A DNA stretch of 64,000 nucleotides from Caulobacter sp. (GTDB lineage Bacteria; Pseudomonadota; Alphaproteobacteria; Caulobacterales; Caulobacteraceae), in NCBI GenBank assembly GCA_030683005.1, contig JAUXMY010000042.1, forward strand, positions 124,001 through 188,000. The letters run 5' to 3'. Below are positions 1 to 8,522 of this stretch, in pieces; the stretch's first letter is position 1; every line of letters starts with the position of its first letter. The notes below the pieces were generated by a model. The model did not search any database. It was not told where the DNA came from and worked only from the letters and a program-made list of their open reading frames with translations. The position numbers and the translations under genes were made by a program.

Positions 1-12
1 CAGCGCGCGACC

Positions 13-666
13 TTAAAGGGCGGCAAGACAGGACTCCGTCAGCCGACCCACCGGCGTCCGCGACCTTTGGCACGGCCCGCCCAACAAAAGTGTGCGGCCC
101 CGCTGCACGATCCGGCCGGACGCAACCAGCTTCGCCATTGTCCGGCTCAGTGTTTCAGGCGCCATTCCCAGGTAGTCGGCGATGTCGCAGCGGCTCATGG
201 GCAGGTGGACGACGCGCGCGCGCCCCTCGGGCGCGTTCTGGCGTTCGGCCATCCGGTTGAGAAACCAGATCACACGGTCTTCTGTAGACGCCTTTCCAAA
301 TCCGACGAGGCTCTCCATCAGCCTGCCCGCGAGCCGTGACGACTCCGCAAGGAGGGCGGAACAATCGCTTTGAGGGCCGCCTCGCATGTCCTGATGGATG
401 GGGAAGCGTGACAGCTTGCTTGCGGCGGCCGCCTCGGCCGACATCGGGCGCGCCGCGCAGAAATCCAGTCCGAAGACGTCGCCGGGCAAGCAGAAGGCCA
501 GAATCTGGCGTCGCCCATCCTGGTCGTGCCTCAGAAGGCGGATACAGCCGGACTCGACGCGATAGAAGGCCTCGGGCTTTTCGCCATCGTCATAGATCAG
601 GCGCCCTTCAGGCACATCGACAGGCCATTTGCGAAGATACTCAAGCTTGGGGTAGCGGTAGCCCAT
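13..666 (-). CDS. Crp/Fnr family transcriptional regulator, FixK-like (copy 1)
   Basis: A 217-residue cyclic-nucleotide-fold regulator with an N-terminal sensor fold (motif AFCLPGDVFGL) and a C-terminal winged helix. The recognition helix DIADYLGMAPETLSR carries the E-x2-S-R signature of FNR/FixK proteins that read TTGAT half sites. The N-terminal CxxC cluster of oxygen-sensing FNR is absent, so it is probably FixK-like and responds to an upstream signal. The ATG at 666 is preferred to the longer frame from 741 because homology begins near it and an FNR-type palindrome (741-754) lies about 80 bp upstream, as expected for autoregulation or control by its paralogue at 9000-9791. It opens the low-oxygen island, divergent from the next operon. 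Confidence 0.85.
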   Translation of the reverse strand: MGYRYPKLEYLRKWPVDVPEGRLIYDDGEKPEAFYRVESGCIRLLRHDQDGRRQILAFCLPGDVFGLDFCAARPMSAEAAAASKLSRFPIHQDMRGGPQSDCSALLAESSRLAGRLMESLVGFGKASTEDRVIWFLNRMAERQNAPEGRARVVHLPMSRCDIADYLGMAPETLSRTMAKLVASGRIVQRGRTLLLGGPCQRSRTPVGRLTESCLAAL

Positions 667-740
667 AGACCAACCTCCGGCGACCAGCGCCATTTCACCC
701 CCCCTTCGACGCAGTCCACAGGCGCGGCGCGCCCCGGGCA

Positions 741-754
741 TTGATTTTGATCAA
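741..754. promoter_or_regulatory. FNR/FixK box, perfect palindrome
   Basis: TTGATTTTGATCAA matches the TTGAT-N4-ATCAA consensus in both half sites. Its centre lies about 81 bp upstream of the ATG (666) of the Crp/Fnr gene. With class II geometry (site centre at -41.5), the leader would be about 40 nt. The match is read directly from the sequence; the regulatory role is inferred. Confidence 0.8.
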
Positions 755-903
755 TTGGGACCGGTCGCCGCGCCCTCACCGCGCGCCATGGTCGACGCTA
801 GGACATCCCGCCCTGCACCGTTCTGAAAAAGGGATCGGGAAACGGTCTGCCGCTGGTGGAAGCGTTATCATGACCGCGACGCAGGCCGACTCCGCCGACC
901 AAC

Positions 904-917
904 TTGACGGCGGTCAA
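904..917. promoter_or_regulatory. FNR/FixK box upstream of the kinase-pta-ackA genes
   Basis: TTGACGGCGGTCAA has symmetric TTGAC/GTCAA half sites with a 4-bp spacer, the FixK-type variant. It is centred about 98 bp before the ATG at 1009 and would drive the run of overlapping same-strand genes ending in ackA. Confidence 0.65.
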
Positions 918-1008
918 TGCACATCCGTCCGCCGACGCGAAGATGTTCGGGTGGCCTCGCCCGTCGCCCGGTCGCCCGGGCATGGTCGACGGTTGCAGGA
1001 GACGAAAC

Positions 1009-1200
1009 ATGTATCGGTCCCCTGATCCTCTCCATTGGATGGAGGCCTTCATCGATGGGCCGGCGTTCGACGCGGCGCTGGCCGCGGCTCCTGCGGCCTT
1101 GCAGGTCCCGGCGGAGGGCCTCGCCCCCGCGGCGACGGGATGCCGGGACTCCGGTGCGGGCGGCGCCAAGCTGCGGAGTTGCCGGAGGAACCGTCCGTGA
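1009..1200 (+). CDS. small hypothetical protein (63 aa), coupled to the downstream kinase gene
   Basis: This is a 63-residue ORF starting MYRSPDPLHWMEAFIDG and ending CRRNRP. AGGAGA lies 7 nt before the ATG. Its TGA overlaps the GTG start of the next gene as GTGA, a typical translational-coupling arrangement. No family was recognised. The first 40 residues look like an ordinary folded or amphipathic segment and the rest is Ala/Gly/Arg rich. It could be a genuine small protein, a leader peptide or the remnant of a longer gene. It is the first ORF after the FixK-type box at 904-917. Confidence 0.45.
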   Translation: MYRSPDPLHWMEAFIDGPAFDAALAAAPAALQVPAEGLAPAATGCRDSGAGGAKLRSCRRNRP

Positions 1201-2783
1201 CACAGTCGGGTTTGACAGGCTCCATGGATGGGCAGGCCGAAATCATCGCCGCGATCGAAGGCGGCGCCGCCACAGGCGAGAGTCGCCCGCTGAAGCGGCT
1301 GGACACCCATATGTCCCGTGTCTTCCTGAACTCGACGCGCGCTTACAAGCTGAAGCGTAGCGTCCGGCACGCCTTCTGCGACATGACCTCCCTTGAGGCG
1401 AGGCGCCAGGCCTGCGAGGCGGAATTCGCGGTCAATCAGGCGCTGGCGCCAGACCTCTACGAAGCCGTGCTGCCCGTCGTCCGCGGACCGGACGGCGCCA
1501 TTCGGATCGGGGGCGAGGGCGAGGTGGCGGACTATGTCGTCTCGATGCAGCGCTTCGCCGACGGCGCCTTGCTGCGAGACATGGCCGACGCCGGTCGCCT
1601 GGAGGCGGACATCGTCCTTCAAGCGGTCACCGCCGTGGCCGCTTTCCAAGCCGGCCAGCCGCCTGACCGCAAGGTCGGCCATGCCGCCGACTACCAGCGG
1701 ATCATCTCCGGATTGCGTCGCACAGAGGCGGCCGGCGCAGGCGGACTCGGGCTGACACCCGCGTCAGACATCCTGTTCGGCGCCCTGGAGCGCGAGCTGA
1801 CGAGGATTTCGCCGCTTGTCGAAGCGCGCCGCAGAAGCGGTTGGGTGCGGCGCGGACACGGCGACCTTCATCTCGGGAACATCTGCATCTTTCGGGGGCA
1901 GGTCACGCCCTTCGACGCGCTGGAGTTCGATCCCGCCCTGGCGACCGCGGACGTGATCTACGATATCGCCTTCCTGCTTATGGACCTTTGCGCCGGCGGG
2001 CTGGACGATCTCGCCAATCGGGCAATGAACCACTACTGGGACATCCTGGTTCAGGCGGAAGACGCCCTGGCCCTCCTGCCCTTCTTCATGGCCCTGCGCG
2101 CGGCGGTTCGCATGGCCGTCAGCGTGGAGGCCGGGGCCCTGGCCGACGCGGCGCGCTATCGCTCGCTGGGCCTGGAATTGCTCCACAGACGCAGGCCAAT
2201 CCTGCTTGCCATCGGCGGCCTCTCGGGCGCCGGCAAGTCAACCCTGGCCAAGGCGGTCGCGGCCGACCTGCCCGGGGCCTGCGGAGCACGGGTTCTGCGG
2301 ACGGACGCCCTGCGAAGAACGGAGGCCCGGATCGGTGTCGGCGAACGGCTGGGCGGCGAAGCCTACAGACATCAGGGTCGGGCCAGGATCTACCGGCTGC
2401 TGGCCGAACGCGCCCGCGAGGCGCTGCTCGCGCATACCTCTGTGGTCGCTGACGGCACGTTTCAGGAGGATACCGCACGCGCCGCGATCGAGGGGGCGGC
2501 GCGCGATGTCGCATTCCTCGCCATCTGGCTCGACGTCCCCGCCCAGACCAGGATCGTCCGGGTCGCGCAGCGGCAGGGCGATATCTCCGATGCTACGCCC
2601 GAGATCGCCCTGCAGCAGGTTGAGCCGGCCACTCTGGGCGAATCCTGGCAGCGCATCGATGCCTGCGGAGCAACCGAGGCTCTGGCGGAGGTTCGTCGAC
2701 GGCTCGCGGCGCCGCCTGGTCCTGGTCCAGCCGGCGACCGCGGCTCCGCCCGTCCCGCGCCAGAAGACGGGGTCACGGCATGA
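1197..2783 (+). CDS. bifunctional aminoglycoside phosphotransferase-like / P-loop ATP-binding protein
   Basis: A 528-residue two-domain protein. The N-terminal half is an APH-like kinase fold with the catalytic motif HGDLHLGNI near residue 221 and a following metal-binding segment FDALEFDP. The C-terminal part is a P-loop kinase with Walker A GGLSGAGKST at about 340-349. The GTG at 1197 is chosen because GGAGGA lies 7 nt upstream and it overlaps the preceding small ORF. The substrate is unknown; this fusion is often seen beside stress and low-oxygen genes in proteobacteria, so antibiotic resistance should not be assumed. It precedes pta and ackA on the same strand. Confidence 0.85.
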   Translation: MTQSGLTGSMDGQAEIIAAIEGGAATGESRPLKRLDTHMSRVFLNSTRAYKLKRSVRHAFCDMTSLEARRQACEAEFAVNQALAPDLYEAVLPVVRGPDGAIRIGGEGEVADYVVSMQRFADGALLRDMADAGRLEADIVLQAVTAVAAFQAGQPPDRKVGHAADYQRIISGLRRTEAAGAGGLGLTPASDILFGALERELTRISPLVEARRRSGWVRRGHGDLHLGNICIFRGQVTPFDALEFDPALATADVIYDIAFLLMDLCAGGLDDLANRAMNHYWDILVQAEDALALLPFFMALRAAVRMAVSVEAGALADAARYRSLGLELLHRRRPILLAIGGLSGAGKSTLAKAVAADLPGACGARVLRTDALRRTEARIGVGERLGGEAYRHQGRARIYRLLAERAREALLAHTSVVADGTFQEDTARAAIEGAARDVAFLAIWLDVPAQTRIVRVAQRQGDISDATPEIALQQVEPATLGESWQRIDACGATEALAEVRRRLAAPPGPGPAGDRGSARPAPEDGVTA

Positions 2784-2896
2784 CCATCTGCACCACGGCG
2801 CCTCTTGAGGGCGGCGGAGGCCGGATTTTCTGCTGGCCGGTCGAGGCCGAATGGCTGAGGCTCGGGAGATGCCCCACCTCCGGAGCTGCGACCTGA
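2780..2896 (+). CDS. possible small coupled ORF (38 aa)
   Basis: The ATG overlaps the stop of the kinase gene (ATGA, 2780-2783) and opens a 38-residue frame, MTICTTAPLEGGGGRIFCWP and on, ending SGAAT. There is no strong ribosome binding site and no recognisable family. It is listed because of the overlap, which repeats the arrangement at the kinase gene's 5' end. It may be no more than a chance frame. Confidence 0.22.
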   Translation: MTICTTAPLEGGGGRIFCWPVEAEWLRLGRCPTSGAAT

Positions 2897-3028
2897 GTGC
2901 CCGGAGCGACGAGGAACACGAAGCGGCTGTCGCGTGGCGGCCCCGCGCTCCGCAATGGCGGCGCTCGCTCGCCGCTGCTCAATCCCGCCTGTTAGAAAGC
3001 GCCACAGTTGACCAACAAGACCCCGACC

Positions 3029-3973
3029 ATGTCCGAGCCGCAGGCCTCCGCCGGCACCCAGCTGCACCGACTGATGCGGATGGCGGAAGCTCGCCCGCCC
3101 CTGCGAACGGCAGTCGTTCACCCCGTTGACGCCCTGTCCCTGACCGGAGCCGTCGAGGCCGCCCGGCGAGGCCTGATCGAACCGATCCTCATCGGACCGC
3201 GCGTCAGGGTGGAGGCGGCGGCGGCGGCGGCCGGACTGGATCTGGCCGGCCTGCAACTGATCGACGTCGAACACAGCCATCAGGCGGCGGCGCGGGCATG
3301 CGAACTGGCGGCGGCGGGGCAGGTCGCGGCGATCATGAAGGGCGCCCTGCACACCGACGAGTTGCTGGACGCCGTGGTGGCCAGGGATTCGGGGCTGCGA
3401 ACCGACCGCCGGATGAGTCACGTCTTTGTCCTGGACGTGCCCAGCTACCCTCGCCCGTTGCTGGTCAGCGACGCGGCCCTCAACATCGCCCCTGACCTGG
3501 CGACCAAACGCGACATCGTCCAGAACGCCATCGACTGCGCCCATGCCATGGACGTCCCGGAGCCCAGGGTGGCCATCCTGTCGGCTGTCGAGACCGTAAA
3601 TCCGAAAATGATCTCGACACTGGACGCGGCGGCGCTGTGCAAGATGGCGGACCGCGGCCAGATTGTCGGCGGCCTGCTCGACGGCCCGCTTGCCTTCGAC
3701 AACGCCATCTCCCTGGAAGCCGCCGAGGCCAAGGGCATCAGGTCACCGGTCGCGGGGCGAGCCGACATCCTGATCGTCCCGGACATCGAGTCCGGCAACA
3801 TGCTGGCCAAACAGCTGTTCTATCTCTCGAGCGCCCAGTCGGCGGGGATCATCATGGGCGCCCGGGTTCCGATCATCCTGACCAGTCGGTCCGACCCCGA
3901 GGCGTCGCGACTGGCCTCCTGCGCGCTGGCCATCCTGGTCAGTCAACACAAGCCCGCGAAATACGTCCGATGA
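3029..3973 (+). CDS. pta: phosphate acetyltransferase (PTA/PTB family)
   Basis: About 314 residues of the phosphate acetyl/butyryltransferase fold, converting acetyl-CoA and phosphate to acetyl phosphate and CoA. Family-like segments include AIMKGALHTDELLDAV, MSHVFVLDVP and the C-terminal DGPLAFDNAIS followed by ADILIVPDIESGNMLAKQL. It is the short form, without the extra N-terminal domain of E. coli Pta. The ATG at 3029 is used; an in-frame TTG at 3008 would add seven residues, and neither has a clear Shine-Dalgarno. Its TGA overlaps the ATG of acetate kinase, which supports coupled synthesis of the two pathway enzymes. A phosphotransbutyrylase specificity cannot be excluded. Confidence 0.85.
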   Translation: MSEPQASAGTQLHRLMRMAEARPPLRTAVVHPVDALSLTGAVEAARRGLIEPILIGPRVRVEAAAAAAGLDLAGLQLIDVEHSHQAAARACELAAAGQVAAIMKGALHTDELLDAVVARDSGLRTDRRMSHVFVLDVPSYPRPLLVSDAALNIAPDLATKRDIVQNAIDCAHAMDVPEPRVAILSAVETVNPKMISTLDAAALCKMADRGQIVGGLLDGPLAFDNAISLEAAEAKGIRSPVAGRADILIVPDIESGNMLAKQLFYLSSAQSAGIIMGARVPIILTSRSDPEASRLASCALAILVSQHKPAKYVR

Positions 3974-5142
3974 GCGCGCTGCGCCTGCTGACGCTGAACG
4001 CGGGCTCGTCCAGCCTGAAGTTCGCCATCTACGCGCTGAGCGCCGATCTGTCCCTGCTGCTTTCGGGGCAGGTTTCAGGCCTCGGGACAAAGCCGCAGTT
4101 CCAGATCAGCGGCGGCGCCGAGGCCGCTTTGCGGGAGAGCTGGTCGGAGACAAGCGGGATGGATGCCGTCCTGGGACGTCTCTTTGACTGGCTGGAAGCA
4201 GCAGGCTGGCTCGAGGGGCTGCAGGCCGTCGGCCATCGGATAGTTCATGGCGGGCTTGAGTTTGGGGCTCCCACGGCGCTGACGGCGGACGTGATCGGTC
4301 GCCTGGGATCACTTTCCGCCCTGGCTCCTCTTCATCAGCCAGCCAACCTGCGCGCCGTGAAGATCGCCGCGGCCCGCCTTCCGTCAGCGCTCCAGGTCGG
4401 CGTGTTCGACACCGCCTTTCACGCCAGTCAGTCTCGCATCGCCCGCCTCTATGCGCTGCCGCGCGCGCTGATCGATGAGGGGGTCCTGGCCTACGGCTTT
4501 CACGGGCTGTCCTACGACTATATCGCCGGCGTGCTTCGCGAGCAGGAAGGTCCGGAAGCCGGAGGACGCGTGATCGTGCTGCACCTGGGCAGCGGCGTAT
4601 CGCTGTGTGCTCTCGATCAAGGACGAAGCATCGCCACGACGATGGGGTTCTCGGCCCTCGACGGTCCCCCCATGAGCACACGGTCGGGATCGCTGGATCC
4701 GGGCGTGGTCCTGCACCTGATGCAGGCCAAGGGCATGAGCGCGGATGCGATCGCCGACCTGCTCTACAACCGGTCGGGCCTGCTTGGCCTGTCCGGGATC
4801 AGCGGCGACATGCTGACACTTCTTTCCAGTTCGACCGCCGAGGCGCGCGAGGCCCTGGACGTCTATGTCTACCGGATCGCCCGCGAAATCGGATCGCTCG
4901 CGGCCAGTCTTGGCGGCCTCGATACGCTGGTGTTCACGGCCGGGGTCGGCGAGCACGCGGCGCCCATTCGCCGGGCCATCGTCGAACAGTGCAGTTGGCT
5001 CGGCGCAAGGCTCGACCAAGCCGCCAACCTGGCGGGCGGGCGCTGCATCAGCTCACCGGACAGCGCAGTGCGGATTCTCGTGGTCCCCACCAACGAGCAG
5101 CTGGTGATCGCAAGGGGCGTCCTGCAGCTGCGATCAACGTGA
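3970..5142 (+). CDS. ackA: acetate kinase
   Basis: A 390-residue acetokinase of normal family length, making ATP and acetate from acetyl phosphate and ADP. Signature elements are in order: LTLNAGSSSLKF at the N terminus, GHRIVHGG, FDTAFHAS, YGFHGLSYDYIA, the phosphate-binding LHLGSGVSLCALDQG and FTAGVGEHAAPIRR. The ATG overlaps the pta stop (ATGA). With pta it gives substrate-level phosphorylation from acetyl-CoA, which fits an island marked by FNR-type sites. The butyrate kinase subfamily is less likely from motif order. Confidence 0.93.
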   Translation: MSALRLLTLNAGSSSLKFAIYALSADLSLLLSGQVSGLGTKPQFQISGGAEAALRESWSETSGMDAVLGRLFDWLEAAGWLEGLQAVGHRIVHGGLEFGAPTALTADVIGRLGSLSALAPLHQPANLRAVKIAAARLPSALQVGVFDTAFHASQSRIARLYALPRALIDEGVLAYGFHGLSYDYIAGVLREQEGPEAGGRVIVLHLGSGVSLCALDQGRSIATTMGFSALDGPPMSTRSGSLDPGVVLHLMQAKGMSADAIADLLYNRSGLLGLSGISGDMLTLLSSSTAEAREALDVYVYRIAREIGSLAASLGGLDTLVFTAGVGEHAAPIRRAIVEQCSWLGARLDQAANLAGGRCISSPDSAVRILVVPTNEQLVIARGVLQLRST

Positions 5143-5223
5143 ACCGCCGGCCCGCACCCGGCGGCGTAATCCGGTCCGCTTTGACACGGTAGACTTGAAG
5201 TATTGATCTGATGGAGGGCAACT

Positions 5224-6072
5224 ATGCAGCGGATTCTTGTGGCGACGGACTTTTCCACGCGTTCGGATCGGGCCCTTCGCCGGGGCACACTTCTCGCCAC
5301 GCAGTTCGATAGCGATCTCGCGCTGGTTCACGTCATCGACGACGACCAGCCGGCCAGCATGGTCGAGGCCGAACGTCGTGAAGCGACGATTCTGTTGAAG
5401 GACCTTGCGGCCACCGTCACGGCTGCCGATGGCGTGAGATGCACCCCGAAGGTGGTGATCGGGGAACCTTTCAAACAGGTGACCGCCTCCGCGGATGAGT
5501 TCGGCGCGGACCTGATCGTCATGGGCGCTCACCGCCGTCAAATTTTGCGGGACATCTTCACCGGCACGACCGTCGAACGGACAATTCGCGAAGCGGCCTT
5601 CCCCATTATCATGGCGAACGCCCTTCCGGCACGGGGCTATGATCGCGTCATGGTCGCCACCGATCTGTCGGAATGCTCACTGAAGGCCTTTCGGACGGCC
5701 GAAGCGCTCGGACTGTTGCGGGATGCGCAGGTCACGGTCTTCCACGCCTATGGCGCGCCGGCGGAGGGACTGCTCTACCGATCCGGCGCCAGCCTGGAGC
5801 AAACCAAGGCCTATCTCGCCGACGAAGCATCGAAGGCAGAGCATGATCTGAGAGCCTTCATGCGACAAGTGGAGAAGGTTTCCGCCAAAGGCGTTACGGA
5901 TCTTATCGACTCGTCGGCCGCCGCGAGCATCCGCCGCGGCGCGGAAATCTGCAAAGCCGACCTCCTGGTGATCGGAACCCGCGGCATGGGCGGCGTACGG
6001 AGCTTCGTGCTCGGCAGTGTCGCCCATGAGCTGCTCCGCTCATCGGAAATCGATGTGCTCGTGGCGCCCTGA
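5224..6072 (+). CDS. universal stress protein, tandem UspA domains
   Basis: A 282-residue protein with two UspA folds (about 1-140 and 141-282). The second half ends with the ATP-binding signature GTRGMGGVRSFVLGSVA; the first half has a more divergent MGAHRRQILRDIFTGTT version. GGAGGG lies just before the ATG. Tandem Usp proteins are typical members of low-oxygen regulons. It follows ackA by about 80 bp on the same strand. No convincing FNR box was found in that gap, so it is either cotranscribed with ackA or has another promoter. Confidence 0.9.
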   Translation: MQRILVATDFSTRSDRALRRGTLLATQFDSDLALVHVIDDDQPASMVEAERREATILLKDLAATVTAADGVRCTPKVVIGEPFKQVTASADEFGADLIVMGAHRRQILRDIFTGTTVERTIREAAFPIIMANALPARGYDRVMVATDLSECSLKAFRTAEALGLLRDAQVTVFHAYGAPAEGLLYRSGASLEQTKAYLADEASKAEHDLRAFMRQVEKVSAKGVTDLIDSSAAASIRRGAEICKADLLVIGTRGMGGVRSFVLGSVAHELLRSSEIDVLVAP

Positions 6073-6099
6073 GCCCCGGTGATGCGGGGTCGGTCGACG

Positions 6100-7812
6100 T
6101 CAAACCCGGTCTGTCGCTTGCGGCGCTTCCGGGCGAGCCGGCCCATCCAGTGACGTGCGAAGCAGATCGATCGCCCGGACCGCGGCATCGCGAAACGGCT
6201 CCAGTATGATATCGGCCCCCGAATTCAGCAGCATGTCCGCGTCCGAATCCAGGGTCGAGGTCAGGGCGACCCGCCCCCCGAAGCCCTGATCGCGGAGTTG
6301 CTGCAAGAGCACGAAGCGCGCGTCGACATGGTTCACTCCGGCATCCTGGTGGCGCATCGTCGCCACGATCAGGCGCACGGCCTTCAGGGGCAGGCCGGAG
6401 ATGAATTCCGCATCGGCTGCGTCTCCGAACATGCCGTCCAGCCCCTCATCCTGCCACCCGCGGATCACGGTCGAACTGAGATCGATGCCGAGGACCCGAT
6501 ATCCACTCGAGGCCAGCTGACGCCCGAGCGCGCCGCCATACCGGCCCAGACCGAAGATCACGACGTCGTAGCTGCCGCCCTCGGCTGACGAGTCGACAGC
6601 GGCCGGGGCCGTAACCTTCCGCCTGAACACCCTGAGCACGGGTTCGAAGACGGAATAGAGGCCCTGCGAGTAGGTGATCATGTAGGTGGAGGCGGCGATC
6701 GTGATCAGACCCACCAGAGTCACCAGTCCCAGCGCCTGGGCCGAGACGTGTCCCAGTGAGACGCCCATGGCCATGAAGATCAGCGAGAACTCGCTGATCT
6801 GGGCGACCGTCAGGCCCGCGAGAAAGCCCGTACGGCGATGGTAGCCAAGCGCGACCATGATCGCGACCACGATCAGCGGATTTCCGATCAGGACGAAGAG
6901 CGAGAGCACGGCGGCGTCGAAGCCGCTCTGGCCGAGGCTGCCCAGGTCCAGCTGCGTACCGAGCGCGATGAAGAAGAACAGGAGCAGAAAGTCGCGCAGG
7001 GGCGCCAACCGGGCTGCGATCGCCTCCCGGTAGGGGGTCGACGCCAGAGCTATCCCGGCCAGCAGCCCGCCCAGCTCCTTGCCGAAGCCGAGCTCACCGC
7101 CGATGGCGGCGAATGACGCGGCCAGCGCGATGGCGAACCCGATGAGGAGTTCCGGTGAGCGCGCCAGTCGCTCTGTCAGGCGATTGGCGGCGAACCTCAC
7201 GAAGACAAGGACAAGCCCCAGCATCAAGGCGCTGGCGCCCAGCACCTCCAACACGTCCACGATGCTCGCGTCGCTGCGCGTGCCGACACCGACGGCCGAA
7301 AGCACGATCATCGCCAGCACGACGACGATATCCTGGACGATCAGGAAGCCGAGGGCGATCCGACCATGCAGTGTCTCGAGCTCCCGTTTGTCGGAGAGGA
7401 GTTTGACGATGATGATCGTGCTGGAGAAGGTGAGAGCGACCGCGACGTAGAGGCTTGTGATCGGGCTCATCCCGAGCGCCAGACAGATCAGGAAGCCAAA
7501 CACCGATGTGAACAGCACCTGGCCAAGACCGGTCGCCAGGGCGACGAGCCCCAGCTTCCGCACCAGGTTCACGTCCAGCTTGATCCCGACGAGGAACAGG
7601 AGAACGGCGATGCCCAGTTCCGCCAGCAACTCGATCGGCTCGTTGGACTGGGCGATGCCCAGAAAGGACGACCCGGCGATGATCCCGACGGCGATGAAGC
7701 TCACGATCAACGGCTGCTTGAGCAACAGGCCGACAGAACCCACCGCCGCCGCGAGCACGAGGAGGACGGCGATCTCGTTGAAGACGGAGGCTGTAACCCA
7801 CTCAAACGACAT
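6100..7812 (-). CDS. Kef-type cation:proton antiporter with RCK/TrkA-N domain
   Basis: A 570-residue membrane protein. Residues about 5-390 form a Na+/H+ exchanger (CPA2) domain of some 12-13 hydrophobic segments. The C-terminal part from about residue 415 is a TrkA-N/RCK Rossmann domain with FGLGRYGGALG, which binds nucleotide and gates transport. Known relatives (KefB/KefC/YbaL) exchange K+ or Na+ for protons during electrophilic or pH stress. It runs convergently to the Usp gene, separated by 27 bp. Whether it carries K+ or Na+ cannot be told from the sequence. Confidence 0.88.
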   Translation of the reverse strand: MSFEWVTASVFNEIAVLLVLAAAVGSVGLLLKQPLIVSFIAVGIIAGSSFLGIAQSNEPIELLAELGIAVLLFLVGIKLDVNLVRKLGLVALATGLGQVLFTSVFGFLICLALGMSPITSLYVAVALTFSSTIIIVKLLSDKRELETLHGRIALGFLIVQDIVVVLAMIVLSAVGVGTRSDASIVDVLEVLGASALMLGLVLVFVRFAANRLTERLARSPELLIGFAIALAASFAAIGGELGFGKELGGLLAGIALASTPYREAIAARLAPLRDFLLLFFFIALGTQLDLGSLGQSGFDAAVLSLFVLIGNPLIVVAIMVALGYHRRTGFLAGLTVAQISEFSLIFMAMGVSLGHVSAQALGLVTLVGLITIAASTYMITYSQGLYSVFEPVLRVFRRKVTAPAAVDSSAEGGSYDVVIFGLGRYGGALGRQLASSGYRVLGIDLSSTVIRGWQDEGLDGMFGDAADAEFISGLPLKAVRLIVATMRHQDAGVNHVDARFVLLQQLRDQGFGGRVALTSTLDSDADMLLNSGADIILEPFRDAAVRAIDLLRTSLDGPARPEAPQATDRV

Positions 7813-8142
7813 CTAGCGAGCACGCACCAGCGGACATGCCGCCGCCTTCAACGGCCGCCGCTGACCTCCGGAAGGCAAGGTGGCTCGAACTTCCACTATC
7901 CTGTCCCGCGTTCGACGATCGCCCACGGCATTGCTGTTCCCTTGTTCGTCCACCTCCCCGGACGCGGCCGCCTGCCGCCAGCTTTACCGGTCGCCATTGG
8001 CGGGAGCATGCACGAACCTGCCCCGGGAATTGTCGGCGACATCGGCGCCACGAGCGCAAGCCTCGCATCCGACAGTGGCAAATGCGGGCGCTCCAGGCTG
8101 CAAGCCCGGAGCGCCCTTCCAGTCCGGCCTCGGGGGAGAGGC
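7813..8142. other. non-coding stretch between antiporter and Hsp20 remnant
   Basis: The 330 bp hold no ORF with a ribosome binding site or recognisable product. The only structure seen is the GC-rich hairpin at 8086-8116. The antiporter promoter should lie at the left end; no FNR-type box was found there. Confidence 0.6.
8086..8116 (-). terminator. hairpin terminator downstream of Hsp20 remnant
   Basis: GGGCGCTCC (8086-8094) pairs perfectly with GGAGCGCCC (8108-8116) around a 13-nt loop. Read on the minus strand it lies just after the Hsp20 stop and is followed by a short T-containing tail, so it is a plausible intrinsic terminator for that transcript. Confidence 0.5.
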
Positions 8143-8355
8143 TCAGTACGCCGACTGGATCTTGATGAACTTGACGGTCGCGCCGCCATCCTTTGGCGCA
8201 GCGACCTTGAGCACCCCGCTGGACAGGGTCGCGTGGATCTTGCCGGCGTCCACGCTGCGCGGCAGGGACATTGACCGCGAAAACGTTCCGTAGAAGCGCT
8301 CGGACACGCGGAGGTCTTCCTCGCGTGTCGCCTTCCCGGACGTCTTCTCAACACC
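8143..8355 (-). pseudogene. Hsp20/alpha-crystallin small heat-shock protein, 5'-truncated remnant
   Basis: On the minus strand an open frame ending at 8143 reads GVEKTSGKATREEDLRVSER, then FYGTFSRSMSLPRSVDAGKI and a tail ending VKFIKIQSAY. This is the C-terminal half of the alpha-crystallin domain (RxYGSFSRSFxLP, then GVLxVxxPK) and its end. Upstream, homology stops near 8355 and an in-frame stop at 8428-8430 precedes any ATG, so the first 60-90 residues are missing. A FixK-type box lies 58 bp beyond the break. It is best read as a deletion remnant of a stress gene typical of such islands. Confidence 0.7.
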
Positions 8356-8412
8356 CGCACGCCTGTGAAGCCTCCTTCCCTCTCGATTATGCTCCTCGCG
8401 CGTCGGCCCGAG

Positions 8413-8426
8413 TTGACCGTGGTCAA
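8413..8426. promoter_or_regulatory. FNR/FixK box between Hsp20 remnant and DUF6629 gene
   Basis: TTGACCGTGGTCAA is a fully symmetric TTGAC/GTCAA site. It is centred about 103 bp upstream of the TTG start of the membrane-protein gene (8523), and it also faces the truncated Hsp20 gene on the other strand, so it may once have served both directions. Confidence 0.65.
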
Positions 8427-8522
8427 CTCACCTCGCCCATGTCGTGCTCACCCTCGACAGCGAGCCAGGAGTGTCGCAGCCTGGCCGGACATCATCGTTT
8501 CGACGACAGATCGGGTCCGCCT

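Noticed and set aside
5144-5166. Terminator hairpin after ackA (CCGCCGG / CCGGCGG)
   Set aside because: Stem is short, there is no T tract, and read-through into the Usp gene is just as likely.
5175-5215. TTGACACGGTAGACTTGAAG and TATTGATCTGATGG as an FNR box or sigma promoter for the Usp gene
   Set aside because: Half sites are not symmetric at the 4-bp spacing, and no convincing -10 follows at a normal distance.
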